Positions 10,855 through 23,200 of a stretch of 64,000 bases of DNA are shown here, in pieces. The first letter of the stretch is position 1; each line of letters starts with the position of its first letter. The translations under genes were made by a program, and so were the position numbers. The stretch is from assembly GCF_027943255.1 (NCBI RefSeq), contig NC_072896.1, forward strand, positions 45,658,501 to 45,722,500, in the 5' to 3' direction. The notes under the pieces are model-generated. The model had not been told where the DNA came from. It was given only the letters and a program-made list of their open reading frames with translations, and searched no databases. The DNA is from Anastrepha obliqua. Its lineage: Eukaryota; Arthropoda; Insecta; Diptera; Tephritidae.

Positions 10855-12200
10855 CGATTTTGGTCGAGTTTAACAAAGCGTGCCAGTCGTTTGTTTCTCT
10901 TGCTAACCGGCGCCAGTTGGACACCCCAAGTGAAGCCAAGTCCTTCTCCACTTGATCTTCCCAACGAAGAGGAGGCCTTCCTCTGCTACCACCAGCTGGT
11001 ACCGCATCGAACCGGAGCGTTTGTATTCATTCGGACCCAGCCAACGTAGCCCCTGGATCTTTATTCGCTGCGCTATGTCTATGCCATCATAAAGCTCATA
11101 CAGCTCATCGTTCCATCGTCTACGATATTCGCCATTGCCAACGTGCAAATGTTAAAAAATCCTGCGCTGAATCTTTCTCTCAAACACTCCAAGCGTCGCT
11201 TCATCGGATGTTGTCCTCGTCCACGCTTCTGAGCCATACGTTAGGACGGGCATGATGAGAGCCTTGTAGAATGTTAGTTTTGTTCGTCGAGAGAGGACTT
11301 TACTGCTCAGTTGCCTACTTAGTCGAAAGTAGCACTTGTTGGCAAGAGAGATTCTACGTTGGATTTCCAGGCTGACATTGTTATAGGAGTTAATGCTGGT
11401 TCCTAAATAATCGAAGTCTTTTACTACCTAAAAATCATAACGATCATGATCCGAGTCGATGTTGTGTCCTCGGATTGTACATGCATCTAAAACCCTAGAA
11501 GCGTGGCTTCCATCTATCACAACATAATCGATCTGGTCTCGCGTTTCTCGATCAAGAGACAGCCAGGTAGATTGGTGTATCTTCTTATGCTGGAATTCTG
11601 GTGCTGCAGACTAACATGTTTCGGGCCCCGGCGAAGTCGATCAGCCTCTGTCCGTTACCGGATGTTTCGTTGTGCAGGCTTAATTTTCCGGCAGTGGGAC
11701 CAAAAATTCCCTCCTTGCCCACACTGGCGTTGAAACCGCCATTCACGAGTTTTATATCGTGGTAGGAGCAACGCTCTTAGGAACGTACCAGACGCTCATA
11801 GAAGGAATCTTTGGAGATTTTAAAAAATAGGGCTTTGATGCGGATTATTGCGAGACGCTCGTCAACCGAAGTGAACGACAGTACTTGGCGACGTAGTTTC
11901 TCACCCATTACAAATCCAATACCGAATTTGCGCTTCTTGACATGGCAGCTGTAGTCGACGTCGCAAGGTCCTAAGTTTTTCTTGCCTTGCCCCGCCCATC
12001 TATGTCAGCCTTTACTCTCACGAGGACATCAACCAGCCGAGAAGAGTCACCTTTCCCATTAGGAAACTGGACATTCCTGGTGAATACCCTCAAATCGTTA
12101 TCCTTATTTCGTTTGCAAGGGTCGTCATCAGTACAGGAAGTTCTGATCCAAGGCTTTGTTTGTGTTTTCATTAGGGGGAGTTTTAAGTGGCGGCACTAAG
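10855..12200 (-). mobile_element. Non-LTR retrotransposon (endonuclease-RT), internally deleted
   Basis: From 12200 leftwards the minus strand has an AP-type endonuclease in pieces: VRVKAD (next to the usual ITALQE position), SCHVKKRKFGIGFVxGEKLRR, VLSFTSVDERLAIIRIKA, NGGFNASVGKEGIFGPT, ETSGNGQRLIDFAGA and TRDQIDYVVIDG. At about 11450 it jumps directly to VVKDFDYLGTSIN, LANKCYFRLSRQLSSKVLSR, TKLTFYKALIMPVLTYGSEAW and a C-terminal RWEDQVEKDLASLGV-like block near 10930. Most of the RT palm is therefore missing. Such proteins are often annotated in insects as craniofacial development protein 2-like. Confidence 0.8.
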
Positions 12201-13104
12201 TTCGGCACTAAACTCTGTAACACGTTAAATGAGTCCACTGAGGTCTCAATTCTAAAGAGAAAGGTTATCTGGTTTATCTGACCTAACTTAATACTGATGT
12301 TTAAAAATCATTGCTATTCTCTAATAAATCTCAGCTGATATCAGAATCTCGTGATCTATTAAATACCCATATTACCCTCAGCACGCTTTGAGAAAATTGC
12401 ACAGAAATCAACCCTTCTTGTTCAACATGAACAAGCGCTACTAATTATGAAAGAGGATATCTCCAGGATTTAGGTATCTTGCCAAAGGTAGTACCAATCT
12501 AGAGGATCCGAATTCGGTTTTACGGAGGGTTATAATTTTAAGATTTTGGTAAAATGCCAATTATGTGGAAAAATAATAATAACGAGAAAAAATTACTTAA
12601 AATGCATTTTTATTTCAACCTATGTAAAATCGATGCTTCCTTATGATCTTTGCTCATAGTTTGGACAAAGCTTTCTCGCGCACAATCACCTTAATCCATA
12701 TGAGTTTGTATGGTCGAGTGGTCTCCAGTGACACCCAGTAAAGTTGTCCCCTTAAAGTTTCTGTAGAACAATTTAACCCCTTACCTGGCCTTTCTAATGA
12801 ACTTTCTTTACACCTGTTTTCTGAAACGGTCAAAAATGTCCATTTAAGTAGGAGGAAGAGGATTAAAATGTACTACAAAAATATTTTTCATTAAATTCTA
12901 TTATTAAGTCTAAGAACAAAATTATATTGGAAGCCCTTTTTCAGATAATCATTTCCATCAACTATTCGCAGTTTCGCTCAAAAATCTTAGAACTTTAGCT
13001 CGTTGTAAAATAAAACTTGCACCTTGTGGGATAGCACTCTCTTCGGCAAAGTTGGTCCTGGAGACTTCCTCTTTTATATAATAATTATTAGTGTTTATTC
13101 GAGG
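12201..13104. other. No gene recognised
   Basis: AT-rich DNA, no supported coding region or repeat. A short homopurine tract lies at 12840-12860. Confidence 0.4.
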
Positions 13105-13795
13105 TAGTATACGAGGGTTGACTTTTCAATTTTACGCCTAATAATGAAAACACTGTAAAATAATTATGAAAATATTTTTTTAAAATATTCTCCTTCAAAG
13201 CACTTTTACTGCTGAGAAGTATATAGCTCCAAAACAAGCTTTTCAAAGAATTCAACAGTTTCTTCAGGGTTGAAAAACGTTGACCTTGAATGATGTTCGG
13301 AAACAAAAAGAATTCATTAAGTGCCAAATCAGGGCTGTAAGGCGGACGACTCATTAATTTGATCGTTGCAGTGCTCAAAAGCTGCCTTGTGCGAACCAAT
13401 ACGTGACAGCTCGCATTGTCTTTGTGGAGGATGATTCATTTTCGGCGGTTGGTTTTCTTTAATTCTGCGAAAACTTCTGGGAAACAAATTGTTTTGTGTC
13501 ACTCATAATAGATTGTTTTAAGTTTTTTGAGTGGTACAGTTGCGACATGACCAGATTTTCTGAAAACGCAGGCGACCATTTCCCTTGAGGTGCTTGCGTG
13601 CTTCTTCCACCAACAAATTTTGTTGGAACAAACTCGTCTTGTAACATCCATACTGTTGATTCGGAGCCAAAAGGGCGAAATATAGTATACGAGGATAAGG
13701 CAACCCCTTTCAAATTGTTTGACTTCGTTGCTAATGATTAACGCTGTACTCCCGAAGGTTCCAGTGAAGAATAACTGAGTTATATAGCAGTTATT
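13105..13795 (-). mobile_element. mariner transposase relic (C-terminal half)
   Basis: Minus-strand frames give KNLKQSIMSDTKQFVSQKF, a histidine/asparagine catalytic block in shifted frame, then TRQLLSTATIKLMSRPPYSPDLALNEFFLFP and QRFSTLKKLLNSLKS. PPYSPDLAPxDFFLFP is the mariner third-catalytic-residue motif; here the acidic residue is Glu preceded by Asn. The N-terminal HTH is lost and there are frameshifts. A LOA-type element abuts the right side. Confidence 0.7.
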
Positions 13796-13799
13796 GACG

Positions 13800-14815
13800 T
13801 GGTTGGAGAGTTTTCATTTACATCCATCGTAAGACAACTCTGACAAAACGAAGTTGATGCTATTCCCGAGGAAATACAAGCCTCCACCTTTTAAGCTTCC
13901 AAGACTAAACAACCAGTGTCTTATACTCTCATCGAAAGTCAAGTATCTTGGTGTAATACTTGATCCCATGCTCCACTGGAACCTGCACATAGAAAATCTA
14001 GTTAAGAAGGCCAGTATAGCCTTCTACTCTTGTAAATCTAAGTTCGGAAAAAAATGGTGGCTCAAGCCACCTGTTGTACTCTGGATGTATAAGTTAATGG
14101 TTCTGCCAGTTTTGACATATGGCTGCCTAGTTTGGTGGGTAGTTCTTCAAAAGAGCTGGTAGAAGATGTCCCACTGCTGCCCTCACCGTCATTCTCTACT
14201 TACTTCCCGTGGATCTTCAAGTTAAAACCATTGCTGCTCAGAGCGTTATTCGATTGAGGGAGATTGGCCTCTGGAGGCAACTTTCCGTAGGACATAGTAG
14301 CATCTTGAAGCAGTCGGCATGGTTATAGGTACCTCTGTTTTCACTGATGGATCCAAGATGGAATCTAGAGTGGGAGCGAGGGTTTTCTCTGAATCAGCCA
14401 ATCTTTCAGTAATAATGATTTACAAGCAGAGGTCTTCGCGATCCTGCAAGCATGCAAAATGCTTAGGGATCGCTCTTGAGAGGGAGACATTAATATTTTG
14501 TCCAATAGTCAAGCTACGATCAAGGCCCTGTCGTCGCCGTATTGCAGGTATCTTCTGGTTAACTCCTGTAAGGAGGAACTAAAACGCCTCGTACGTGCAG
14601 ACAACATTTCCCTTATGTGGATTCCTGGACACATGAATATAGAAGAAAATGAAATTGCCGATGAGCTTGCCAGGAAGGGCAGAACCGGTTTCAGTTGATC
14701 TCTTCGCAGACATCGGAGGAAATCGACTGTTAAAGGTAGTGGTAGACTTTTTTCGCAGGTAGTGGTCCACATTATGGTATCAAAAAGGCACGTAAGTGCT
14801 ACTTGAAGTGTACCT
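13800..14815 (+). mobile_element. LOA-type non-LTR retrotransposon, 5'-truncated
   Basis: Frames give the RT thumb (LMLFPRKYKPPPF, KVKYLGVILDPMLHWNLHIENLVKKA), YKLMVLPVLTYGCLVWW, then an RNase H domain (VFTDGSKMESRVGARVFSE; NSQATIKALSS; ISLMWIPGHMNIEENEIADELARKG). The 3' end is a decayed ORF end with AAGTGCTACTTGAAGTGTACC and a CTACCTACC run at about 14823. It belongs to the family seen at 24000, 7335 and 61070. Frameshifts and stops make it dead. Confidence 0.8.
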
Positions 14816-14824
14816 TGCCATCTA

Positions 14825-15412
14825 ACCTACCTACCTACCCCCACAAATAAAAGTCCAAATGTGTGATATCACATGATCTTGGTGGCCAATCCATTGGTTC
14901 GGGACGAGAGATAAATTGCCCTCCGAAACGATGACGCAGTAAATTCATTATTTCACGGGATGTATGGCAAGTAACGCCGCCTTGTTGGAACCCAATGATG
15001 GGGAGATCACGGGCTTCAATTTCTGGCATCAAAAAGTCATTTATCATAGCGCTCGTCATTCATTGTTACAATGGTACCAGCCCCGTCTTTGAAGGAGTAT
15101 GGGCCGATGATACCTCCAGACCATAGGCCGCCCCAAACGGTTGTTTTCAATCGAGAATGGGTTCGGGTTACTCTTCAGCCCAAATATCGAAATTTTCCTT
15201 ACTGACGTAGCCAAAAATATGCCAATCCGCTGAAAAAAATTGTTGGTCTGAGCGCGGAATGAACACTTTTCACACAGCGTAGATTTTCATAATTGTGCGA
15301 TTTGTAAACGTTGTTGAGGTTTAAGTTTTTTCATGATGTAATGCCCATGAATACTGAAATAAATATGTATTTAGTTTGACAATTGTCACGCTTTATCTTT
15401 GAAAACCCCCTA
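14825..15412 (-). mobile_element. DD41D mariner relic
   Basis: The minus strand encodes MTSAMINDFLMPEIEARDL, then FQQGGVTCHTS (the second catalytic Asp of QQDGATCHT is changed to Gly), NLLRHRFGGQFISRP and DWPPRSCDITHLDFYLWG. Forty-one residues separate the second and third catalytic positions, the DD41D spacing. The right end shows CCCCCTA next to TA at about 15411. The C-terminal end is lost against the neighbouring LOA-type element. Confidence 0.8.
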
Positions 15413-15860
15413 TTGGATAACGAACCTCCTATCTGATTACCCGTTATATTGTACCACTAATTTCAAGATGTGCATGAAAACAAGTTACGAATTCAAACTC
15501 ACTAATAAGCCAATAAGTTCGAAGTACAATAAAAAAAATTTTTTCTTTCCCAATGATATTAATTGCGTTAATATTTTGTTGGCGAATCAATGATCTTCAA
15601 TTGCATCCTTAAGGCTAGTACTCACAGCTGTAAAATTTCGTCAGCAACATTCATTGTCAAATGAGAATAAACGTGAAATTTATAAGCATCGCCCCAGAAG
15701 CCATCGCTGACGAACTGTCAGTTTTCGCTCAATTTTAAAAGATATGTGCCATCTTTTTAATGAGTTAGAGCGTTGGAAGTTACATCCGTAGCTGACTTCC
15801 AGTGAGGGCTTGGTGACGTTCAGCTCAGTGGAAGCGAAGTTATAGCGTCTAAAGTGTCAG
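15413..15860. other. No gene recognised
   Basis: AT-rich DNA with no supported gene. It separates a DD41D relic from a mariner. Confidence 0.4.
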
Positions 15861-15884
15861 TATGTTTGTGTCATCGGTACAAAA

Positions 15885-16780
15885 ATGAGTTTTGAACAAA
15901 GAGCTAGTATCAAATTTTGATGATTGTCTATCTCGTTCCAGAGGTCATGAGTGGTTTATACATTTCAGAGATGGTTGTCAGGACATAAATTACAATGAAC
16001 ATACGAGCCGCCCAAAATCAGTAATCACCGAAAACTCCATCGAAATGGTTCTCGATTTATCGTAAATTTATCAAAAATGCCAAAATCATCGTTGTCACTC
16101 ATAGAATTATCACATCTTAACTGATCATTTGGGCTTACGAAAGCCCTGTGCACGTTTAAACAAGTTAACTGAGGACCAAAAATTGCTCAGAATTCAACAT
16201 TCGAAAGACCTCATTAAAGAGGCGAGAAAAGACGAAAACTTCTCAGAACCTCATTTACAACGATTCGAACATGAACGTGAAACTAAGCGTCAAAGTGCCA
16301 AATGGAAGACCCCAGATGAGCCACCACACAATAAATCGAGTTTGAAGAAGTGAAAAATCTAGTTGATGCTCATTGGTTTTTACGATTCCAAGAGAATTGT
16401 CCACAAGGAGTTCGTGTCAACGGGCCAAACCGTCAATGCAATTTTCCATCTTGGCGTTTTGAAGCGTTTGTTGCATCGCATTTGTCGATTCGCCCTGGAT
16501 ACCGCGTAGGACGAAGCTGGCGCCTATTGCATGATAATGCACCATCTCATCGAGCCACTCTTGTGACTGATTTTTTGACTAGAAATCACATTTTAACCAT
16601 CAATCACTCACCGTATTCACCTTACATGGCTCGCTGTGACTTCTACCTATTCGGAAAATTGCATTTGGCCATGAAAAGAAAACATTTTGCGTCCGTAGAG
16701 GCCATCCAAAAGGCTTGTACCGACATCCTGAAGGAAATTCCGGTCAATAACCTGAAACACTCTTTGGAAAAGCTTTGAGA
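15885..16780 (+). mobile_element. mariner (DD34D) transposase relic
   Basis: Starting at MSFEQRASI (about 15885), frames run through WFIHFRDGCQDINYNEHTSRPKS, LGLRKPCARLNKLTEDQKLLR, DLIKEARKDENF, SAKWKTPDEPPHNKS, EGSWRLLHDNAPSHRATLV and INHSPYSPYMARCDFYLFGKLHLAMK to the C-terminus ELKHSLEKL-like. LHDN to CDFY is 34 residues, the mariner DD34D spacing. The conserved YSPDLAPCDF reads YSPYMARCDF, and there are frameshifts and premature stops. No clear terminal repeats were found. Confidence 0.8.
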
Positions 16781-16799
16781 TCGCGCAAAACGGTGTATC

Positions 16800-17904
16800 G
16801 ATGGCAGAGGCTCAGTCTTGTTCATTTTGGATATCACCTTATATGTGCATCTTAAATGGGTGTGAAAAAATTTTGCTGGCATGTTGCACGCTGTGTTCAT
16901 GGCGTGAAGTAATGTTCACGGTGAGATACATACGAAATTTCATGCATATTTCACCGCAATGCAATTTATATGAATTTGACAGCCATTTCACATTAAACAG
17001 AAAAACTGAATATTTACTCCCTCTAATGATTTACTATATACCCAAAAAGTTAAATAAATACTTGAAGTCAAATAAAATAGGCAAGAATAAATGGTTTCGT
17101 ATCGCTACAATCTTGTCTTTTTCAGATTGGTTCGCTTTCAGTCGGGAAATTCTAGTTCTAAACTGGTATTTTTTCTAACTAGTTTAGCGTTTCACTGCAG
17201 GGTGCACACGCACGTACATGCATGTGAATGTATGCGTGTACGACGAATCAGAGTTATCGTATTGGTGCAACAAATTTTCATTTATGGTAAGTGGTTTGGT
17301 GCTTATGCCAACTTTTAATTTATTTCTTCTATTTTTGTACTCGTCTCTCCTATTTGCTGGTATTCACCACATTTGTAAGTACCATAGCGCAGTTGTTTGG
17401 CATTTATTTCACTATTTTAATGCACTGTAATAAGCTGTAATTTGTTGTAGTTATTATAGTTATTGTTGTTGTTGTTCGTAATGGTATTTAATGCGTTCAA
17501 GTTGATGCAAAATGTGCGTGTAAAAGCAAAAGTAGGAAACTCTTGAGAAAGGACAAATGGGTGATGATATTCTGGTGTGTTCCAGGCGTAAACCTGGAAG
17601 GACGCTCCAACATGCTAGTACACCAGTTCCTATATATGAATGGGATGTATATGTGCATAGATGTATGAGCATAAAAAGTGAAAAGAAAAGATATTAAGAA
17701 ATATTTATCAATTACATTCTATTATATTTTTACTGTACGTGGATCGATAAAAATTAAGCCGCAATAAAAATTATTATACAAATTTCGTTGCCTACTCTTA
17801 CCGCTACGGAATGTTGACGTTGATGTCAAATTATGACATTATTTACTACGGTGTTAGAAACTTCTACTTCATTTTTCGCGATTTCTTGACAAACTGTGTA
17901 TATA
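16800..17904. other. No gene recognised; small TTG repeat
   Basis: AT-rich DNA. A GTT/TTG trinucleotide run lies at about 17459-17478. Short open frames here have no recognisable domain. Confidence 0.4.
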
Positions 17905-18790
17905 TACAGGGTGCAGCATCTTTCATATTGGTATGAAAATACTAAATAACTTTGAAAAAAAAACAACTGAATTGTATAAGTGAGGTATTTTTATTTGGTT
18001 TGGCTATTTAAAATTTATTAAAATTATCAGCAATATCAATCAAGTGGCCACCTTTTTTTCTGCGTTTGCCATTACCTTGTCCAGCATTTCGAGTTTTATA
18101 GCGTCGACTTCGGCACGAATGTTGAATTTAGCTGGTGAATAGTCTGCGGCTTGTTGGCATAACCCCACAAAAAGAAGTCCGGGGGGTTAGTCAAGTGAAC
18201 TGAGGGGCCAGTCGAAGTCGCCTCTTTTTGACACTAGACGTTCCGGGAATTTTCGTTGCAGAAATTCAATTGCTGCATTCGCAGTGCGGCATAGCGCACC
18301 GTTTTGTTGAAACCAGTAACCGTCTAAACCTTTATCACACATTTGCGGGCAGACATAATGAGCCAACATCCATCGATATAGGTTTCCATCGACCGTTTCG
18401 TTTTCTCGGTAAAAATATGGCCCAATGATGGTTTTGGCGCAAATGCCGGCCCAAAAAGTTACTTTTCGGTCATTCAATGCGGGAATTTTGTTTATTCACG
18501 CTGCCAGAGAGGTAAAAATGTGCCTCGTCAGTCATTAAAATTTGCTTCCAGAAATTGGGTTCAGTGCCAACCATTCGAGCGACGGTTTAGCCGTATTCCA
18601 AGCGACGTGAATAGTCTGTCGGCAATATTCTTTGTGTCAATTGCACTTTATACGGAAACAAATTTAAATCATCCTTTAAAATGCGCCGCCTTGTGGTTTC
18701 ACTGACGCCAAAATACTGATTTTCGTTGATTGTGTGTTTAAAACGGTAACGGCTTATACCGGAAGTTATTCCTGTGTAAAACTAAATAAT
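17905..18790 (-). mobile_element. DD41D mariner, divergent subfamily
   Basis: The left end reads TACAGGGTGCAGCATC. From about 18700 leftwards come VSETTRRRILKDDLNLFPYKVQ, LTQRILPTDY, then MTDEAHFYLSGSVNKQN, VTFWAGICAKTIIGPYFYRENE, WFQQNGALCRTANAAIEFLQ (catalytic Asp changed to Asn) and KRGDFDWPLSSLDLTP, after which a frameshift leads to LLFVGLCQQAADYSPAK. Spacing between the second and third catalytic positions is 41. The right terminal repeat is not visible. Confidence 0.75.
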
Positions 18791-18858
18791 TTGAAGGCCA
18801 AAAGCATTTGTTTTTAAGTTAAAAATGCACAATGTAAGTTATTACGTTAAGATGGTTA

Positions 18859-19754
18859 TAAAGGGTGGTTAAATTCTAAGGGCCGATGTTTAATGTCAAC
18901 CACACCTAAACGTTAGGTTGTTTTCTGCATTTCATTTGATATTTTTCAATTTCAGACTAATTCAATTTGAACCATGAAAAAGTACACAATCGAGCAACGC
19001 GTTAAAGTTATTCAGGCTTATTATGAAAACGGGCGTTCAAATCGAAATGCATATCACGCACTTCGTGATTTCAGTGATGAGGCACATTTTCGCCTCAGTG
19101 GATTCGTCAATAAGCAGAATTGCAGCATTTGGGCGAATGATAATCTAAGAGTTATTGTCGAAAAACCAATGCACCCACAAAGAGTGACTGCGGTTTATGG
19201 GCCGGTGGCATCATTGGGCCGTATTTTTTCTAAAATGAGGCCGGTCAGACAGTTACTGTGAATTGTGTTCGCTATAGTGATATAGTGATAACGAACTTTT
19301 TATGACCCGAATTGGAAGATGTGGATGTGGACGATATGTGGTTTCAATAGGACGGTGCCTCTTGTCACACAGCTAACAAAACAATGGCTCTTTTGCGCGA
19401 AAAATTTGATGGCCGAATAATCTCACGTCGCGGCGATGTCAATTGACCGCCAAGATCATGTGATTTGACACCGTGGAAGTTCTTTCTTTGGGGTTATTTG
19501 AAAGAAACGGTGTACGTCGGTAAGCCAGCAACAATTCAAGAGCTAAAGGATGAGATAATTCGGCACATTAACGGCATAGAACCTCAATTATGCCTCAGAG
19601 TAATCGAAAATTTGGACCATCGGATGGAGGTGTGCCGCCGAGTCATACCATTATTATCTTAATAAAGAGAAATGACAATAGAGAAATGACAATAGTAAAA
19701 AAATTGTATTTGATTTAAAATGAACACCGGCCCTTGAAACTTAACAACCCTGTA
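18859..19754 (+). mobile_element. DD41D mariner with both ends, internally deleted
   Basis: Ends are AAGGGTGGTTAAATTCTAAG and an inverted copy (TTTCAAGGGCCGGTGTT core) with TA at both sides, 896 bp overall. The plus strand begins MKKYTIEQRVKVIQAYYENGRS, then leaps from about residue 30 to FSDEAHFRLSGFVNKQN, removing most of the N-terminal DNA-binding domain. After VTAVYGPVASLGRIF frameshifts follow, but NRTVPLVTQLTK (QQDGASCHTANK in frame) and CRRVIPLLS show the original DD41D protein. Two shorter relatives lie at 20619-21198 and another at 57748-58167. Confidence 0.85.
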
Positions 19755-20618
19755 TATACCATAGATTTTACTATTCATGTGCCTATTCCATTAATTTCGT
19801 TAAACTCAATTAAACAATTACAAAAAAAGCAAAGAACCCATTTCCTATTTCATTTTTATTCCATTGTTAGCTGTTTTATATTTCTTTTATGCACATTCGG
19901 TAAATTTTTTTTTTTTTATATTTTTGGCGCCGCTGTTGCATTCTTTACTGGCCAATTTCGCGTCCTTGAAAATTTTATATTTTAATTTTTAAGAGACACA
20001 GCCAAATGTTATCTGCGCATATTTCAAGTTGTCATTGCACTCGTGCCTGTGAATATCAATAGAAAATAATTCAAGTGAAATGCTTTGCAATCGTGTCAGC
20101 GGCATACAAATTTCTCACCCAAATTATTTAAGTGAAGTATGAAGCAAATAAATACATATGCAAATAAGCTAAAATTGAGAAATGGGCGAATAACTGCGCA
20201 CGTATGTATAAATAAATACATTTGTGCAAAGTAACAACAACTTTTGGAATTGGATAGGAGGCGTATGAACCATTTTTATAAATTGTTTGCCTCAGTTTGC
20301 ATGCACTCAAGCGTGAAGACGAAAAAGTTTGACAGGCATGAATGCATCAAAGAAATGAGGCAATTGTGATATTTTCCCGACAGTCCATTAAGCAGAGTTT
20401 GTTGTTAGCATTGTCGACGGCCAACCAAAGTTGTTGCGCGGGCAACATTCCAATATAAATATAAAATATATAGCATTTCTCCAAGAATCATAGAAGTAAA
20501 ATTGCGTCCACCAGAGAGTGCGTGGCGTCACACTGGAGCATCCTTCCATTTAAAACTTAATTTAGGAGAATTTCTTTAAAAAAAGGCCGAAAAACACTTT
20601 TAGGTACATTGGAGGTTG
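19755..20618. other. No gene recognised
   Basis: AT-rich DNA with a poly-T run at about 19908-19918 and no supported gene. Confidence 0.4.
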
Positions 20619-20795
20619 TAAAGGGTGGTTAAGTTTCAAGGGCCGGTGTTGATTTTGAATAAAATGCAATTTTTTTAGGAAATTATTGCCATTTCTCTTT
20701 AGTATGATAATATTTGTATGGCTGAATTACGCATGAAACAAAATATCGGCCAAATGGCCGCCGCGGCCTCGGCGGCACACCTCCAAAGACCACCA
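20619..20795 (-). mobile_element. DD41D end fragment, first of two tandem left ends
   Basis: Begins TA then AAGGGTGGTTAAGTTTCAAG and continues for about 175 bp with the same sequence as the following copy, ending after the GGCCGCCGCGGCCTCGGCGG tract. The rest of the element is absent. Confidence 0.7.
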
Positions 20796-20815
20796 AATAC
20801 AAATAGTTCCTTATC

Positions 20816-21198
20816 TAAGGGGCGGTTAAGTTTTAAGGGCCGGTGTTGATTTTGAATAAACTATAAGTTTTTCAAAAATTAATGTCATTTCTCTTTATTA
20901 TGATAATAGAGATATAGCTCAATTACGTATAGAATAAAATATTGGCCAAATGGGCGCCGCGGCCTCGGCGGCACACCTCCATCCGATGGTCCAAATTTTC
21001 GATCACGCTGAGGCATAATTGAGGCTCTACGCCGTTAATGTGCCGAATTATCTCATCCCTTAGCTCTTGTATTGTTGCTGGCTTATCGACGTACACCTTT
21101 TTTTTCAAATAACCCCAAAGAAAGAAGTCCAACGGTGTCGTTGACGTTTAGGTGTGGTTCCCATTCAACATCGGCCCTTGAAATTTAACCACCCTTTA
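20816..21198 (-). mobile_element. DD41D short derivative, both ends present
   Basis: A 383-bp unit with TA-flanked ends (GGGCGGTTAAGTTTTAAGGG at left; inverted copy at right). The minus strand retains only the transposase C-terminus: DFFLWGYLKKKVYVDKPATIQELRDEIIRHINGVEPQL and NLDHRMEVCRR. DFFLWG carries the third catalytic Asp. It is a MITE-like internal deletion of the family at 18859-19754. Confidence 0.85.
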
Positions 21199-22070
21199 TA
21201 ACAAGATAAGGCACAAGGTTCAAAAAGATCGTTATGCTTTTTTCAGAATTATCTGTTATTTGTTTGTTTTTTTTTTTACATGAGTTCACCTCTGTGGCTT
21301 TAATTCATTAATTATTCAGTAAATTCAAATGCTTTTAAAATTTATGATAAAGTTTTAAATGTTAAGAAGAGTGGAGAGGAGAAGATCCAATATTCTTGCA
21401 TAGACTCAAAAGTAGCAAAAAATGAGATTTACTCTTTAAAGAATCAAAAGTTTTTCAAAAGCACTGAAATTTTCTCAGGACAAGCTTTAAATGCAAGAGT
21501 GGTTTTTTAGCCTGTTTTTACATTATACAAAAGCTTTTTAACTCACAGTTTGGTAACTTTAAATTAAAAATGAAGCAAAAACCAAACTCAAAAATATTCA
21601 CATTATGGGTATAAAAAAGGACTGAATTTGTTGCGGAAAGCAAAGAGTTGGCAATACTGCATAACTGCACCAGCTGTTTCTTTCAAATTCGCTGAGAACC
21701 GGTTAATGGTCTGATGGTGGCCAGACTTGTGCATCCTATAAATCGCGAAATTTTTTATTCTTATTTTGCATAAATCTGAAAAAATTAGCTGGATTTAGTT
21801 CGCTATTTTCTATTTGATGGCCCCTTTTTTTCACGAAATATGACAGCGGTATCAATAACATCCACATTAGGGCGCATCTTTGATCTCTTGTTTTGTTTTG
21901 GAAGAAGTACGAAATGATAGTATCTCTAGAACCAAATTCACGCCCATTAATGACTTTCTTTGAATTTTCTTTGACTTCTTCTTCTTATGCCGCCTTAAAC
22001 AATAAGTTCAATGTGTTCTAAGCGAAAATTCCGGCAACATTGCCAACATCACTCATATTATCAACTAGCA
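21199..22070. other. No gene recognised
   Basis: AT-rich DNA without a supported gene. Confidence 0.4.
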
Positions 22071-22242
22071 AACCCGGCCCCCTTCGCTGGGCACACTAAA
22101 ATAGAAAAGATATGGTTTAGAACAGAAAATATATGATTTTCATATTATTTATTTCTTTATTCTTTATTCAAGCGCTTTGGCATAAACAATATTTTTTGTT
22201 TTTCTATTTATTTTTGAGTAAATATAAAATATAAATTGAAAA

Positions 22243-22322
22243 TCAGGAAAAAAGAAGATTGTTTTTAAATTTCAAATCAACGCATATGAATAACTAAGAA
22301 ACAATCGTCTTTTTTCCTGATC
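22243..22322. repeat. 23-bp inverted repeat hairpin
   Basis: ATCAGGAAAAAAGAAGATTG at the left and its inverted copy ending in TTTTTTCCTGAT at the right match at 22 of 23 bases across a loop of about 35 bases. Confidence 0.7.
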
Positions 22323-22790
22323 ATCCATGAATTTTTCGTTTCAATTTATATGTTTTATTAAGCATTGGAGCTTTTTTAACCATTATCCATTTATATTTTT
22401 CAAAAAAAAAAACGAAAAAAAATTTTTTTTCCACGAACACATAATTTCATTCGGATTTCACATTAAATTCTCAAATTTCGTAAGAAATTATTCACTGTTC
22501 CAAAATCCACTCCAAAAAAATTCACAAACAATTTTTATATGTTGCACTTACGTTTTTTCCTTATGGCATCCAAATCAGAAAGAAATATTGACACATTGTA
22601 ACTCACACTGTCAATTTGACAGTTCAGTTCCGCCCCAAGCGTTAAAAAAGTAAGCGACATTATGGCTGGCTCAAAAGAACGCTGTACCCGTTGCCAGTGC
22701 TCCGAATTACAACCAAACTTTACGAAACCCATTTTCAATACTTACTTAACAATGTGTGTAAGTTTGGTTTAATTCGGTGCAAAGACACGG

Positions 22791-23200
22791 CGGGTCCACG
22801 TTTTGGCATATATTTCGAGACCCTAGTCATCAATAGGTATGAAAATTACCCCGTATTAAAGCACTTCCATTTGATACCCATATTGTACATACACAACCAA
22901 AGGTTACCCGGGTCCACGTTTTGACCTACATCTCGAGACCCCAGTCACGGAGCGGCATGAAAAATACTCTGTACTAAAGCATTCACCAACAGCTTCAATT
23001 TGATATCCACATTGTACAAACACATTCTAGGGTCCACGTTTTGGTCTCTATCTCGAGACCCTAGTCACGGAGCAGCATGAAAAATACTCTGGACTAAAGC
23101 ATTCACCAACAGCTTCCATTTGATACCCTTATTGTACATACACATCCGAAGGTTACCCGGGTCCACGTTTTGACCTATATCTCGAGCCCTATTTCCAAAA
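22791..23200 (+). repeat. Tandem array, four units of about 120 bp
   Basis: The motif GGTCCACGTTTTG starts units at about 22791, 22909, 23029 and 23158 (spacings 118, 120, 129). Each unit has TCTCGAGACCC, GTCACGGAGC, GCATGAAAAATACTCT and ATTGTACA in the same order; the last one is incomplete. Confidence 0.85.

Noticed and set aside
22327..22653. Phe/Lys-rich open frame
   Set aside because: Translation of AT-rich repeat DNA inside the unclassified element.
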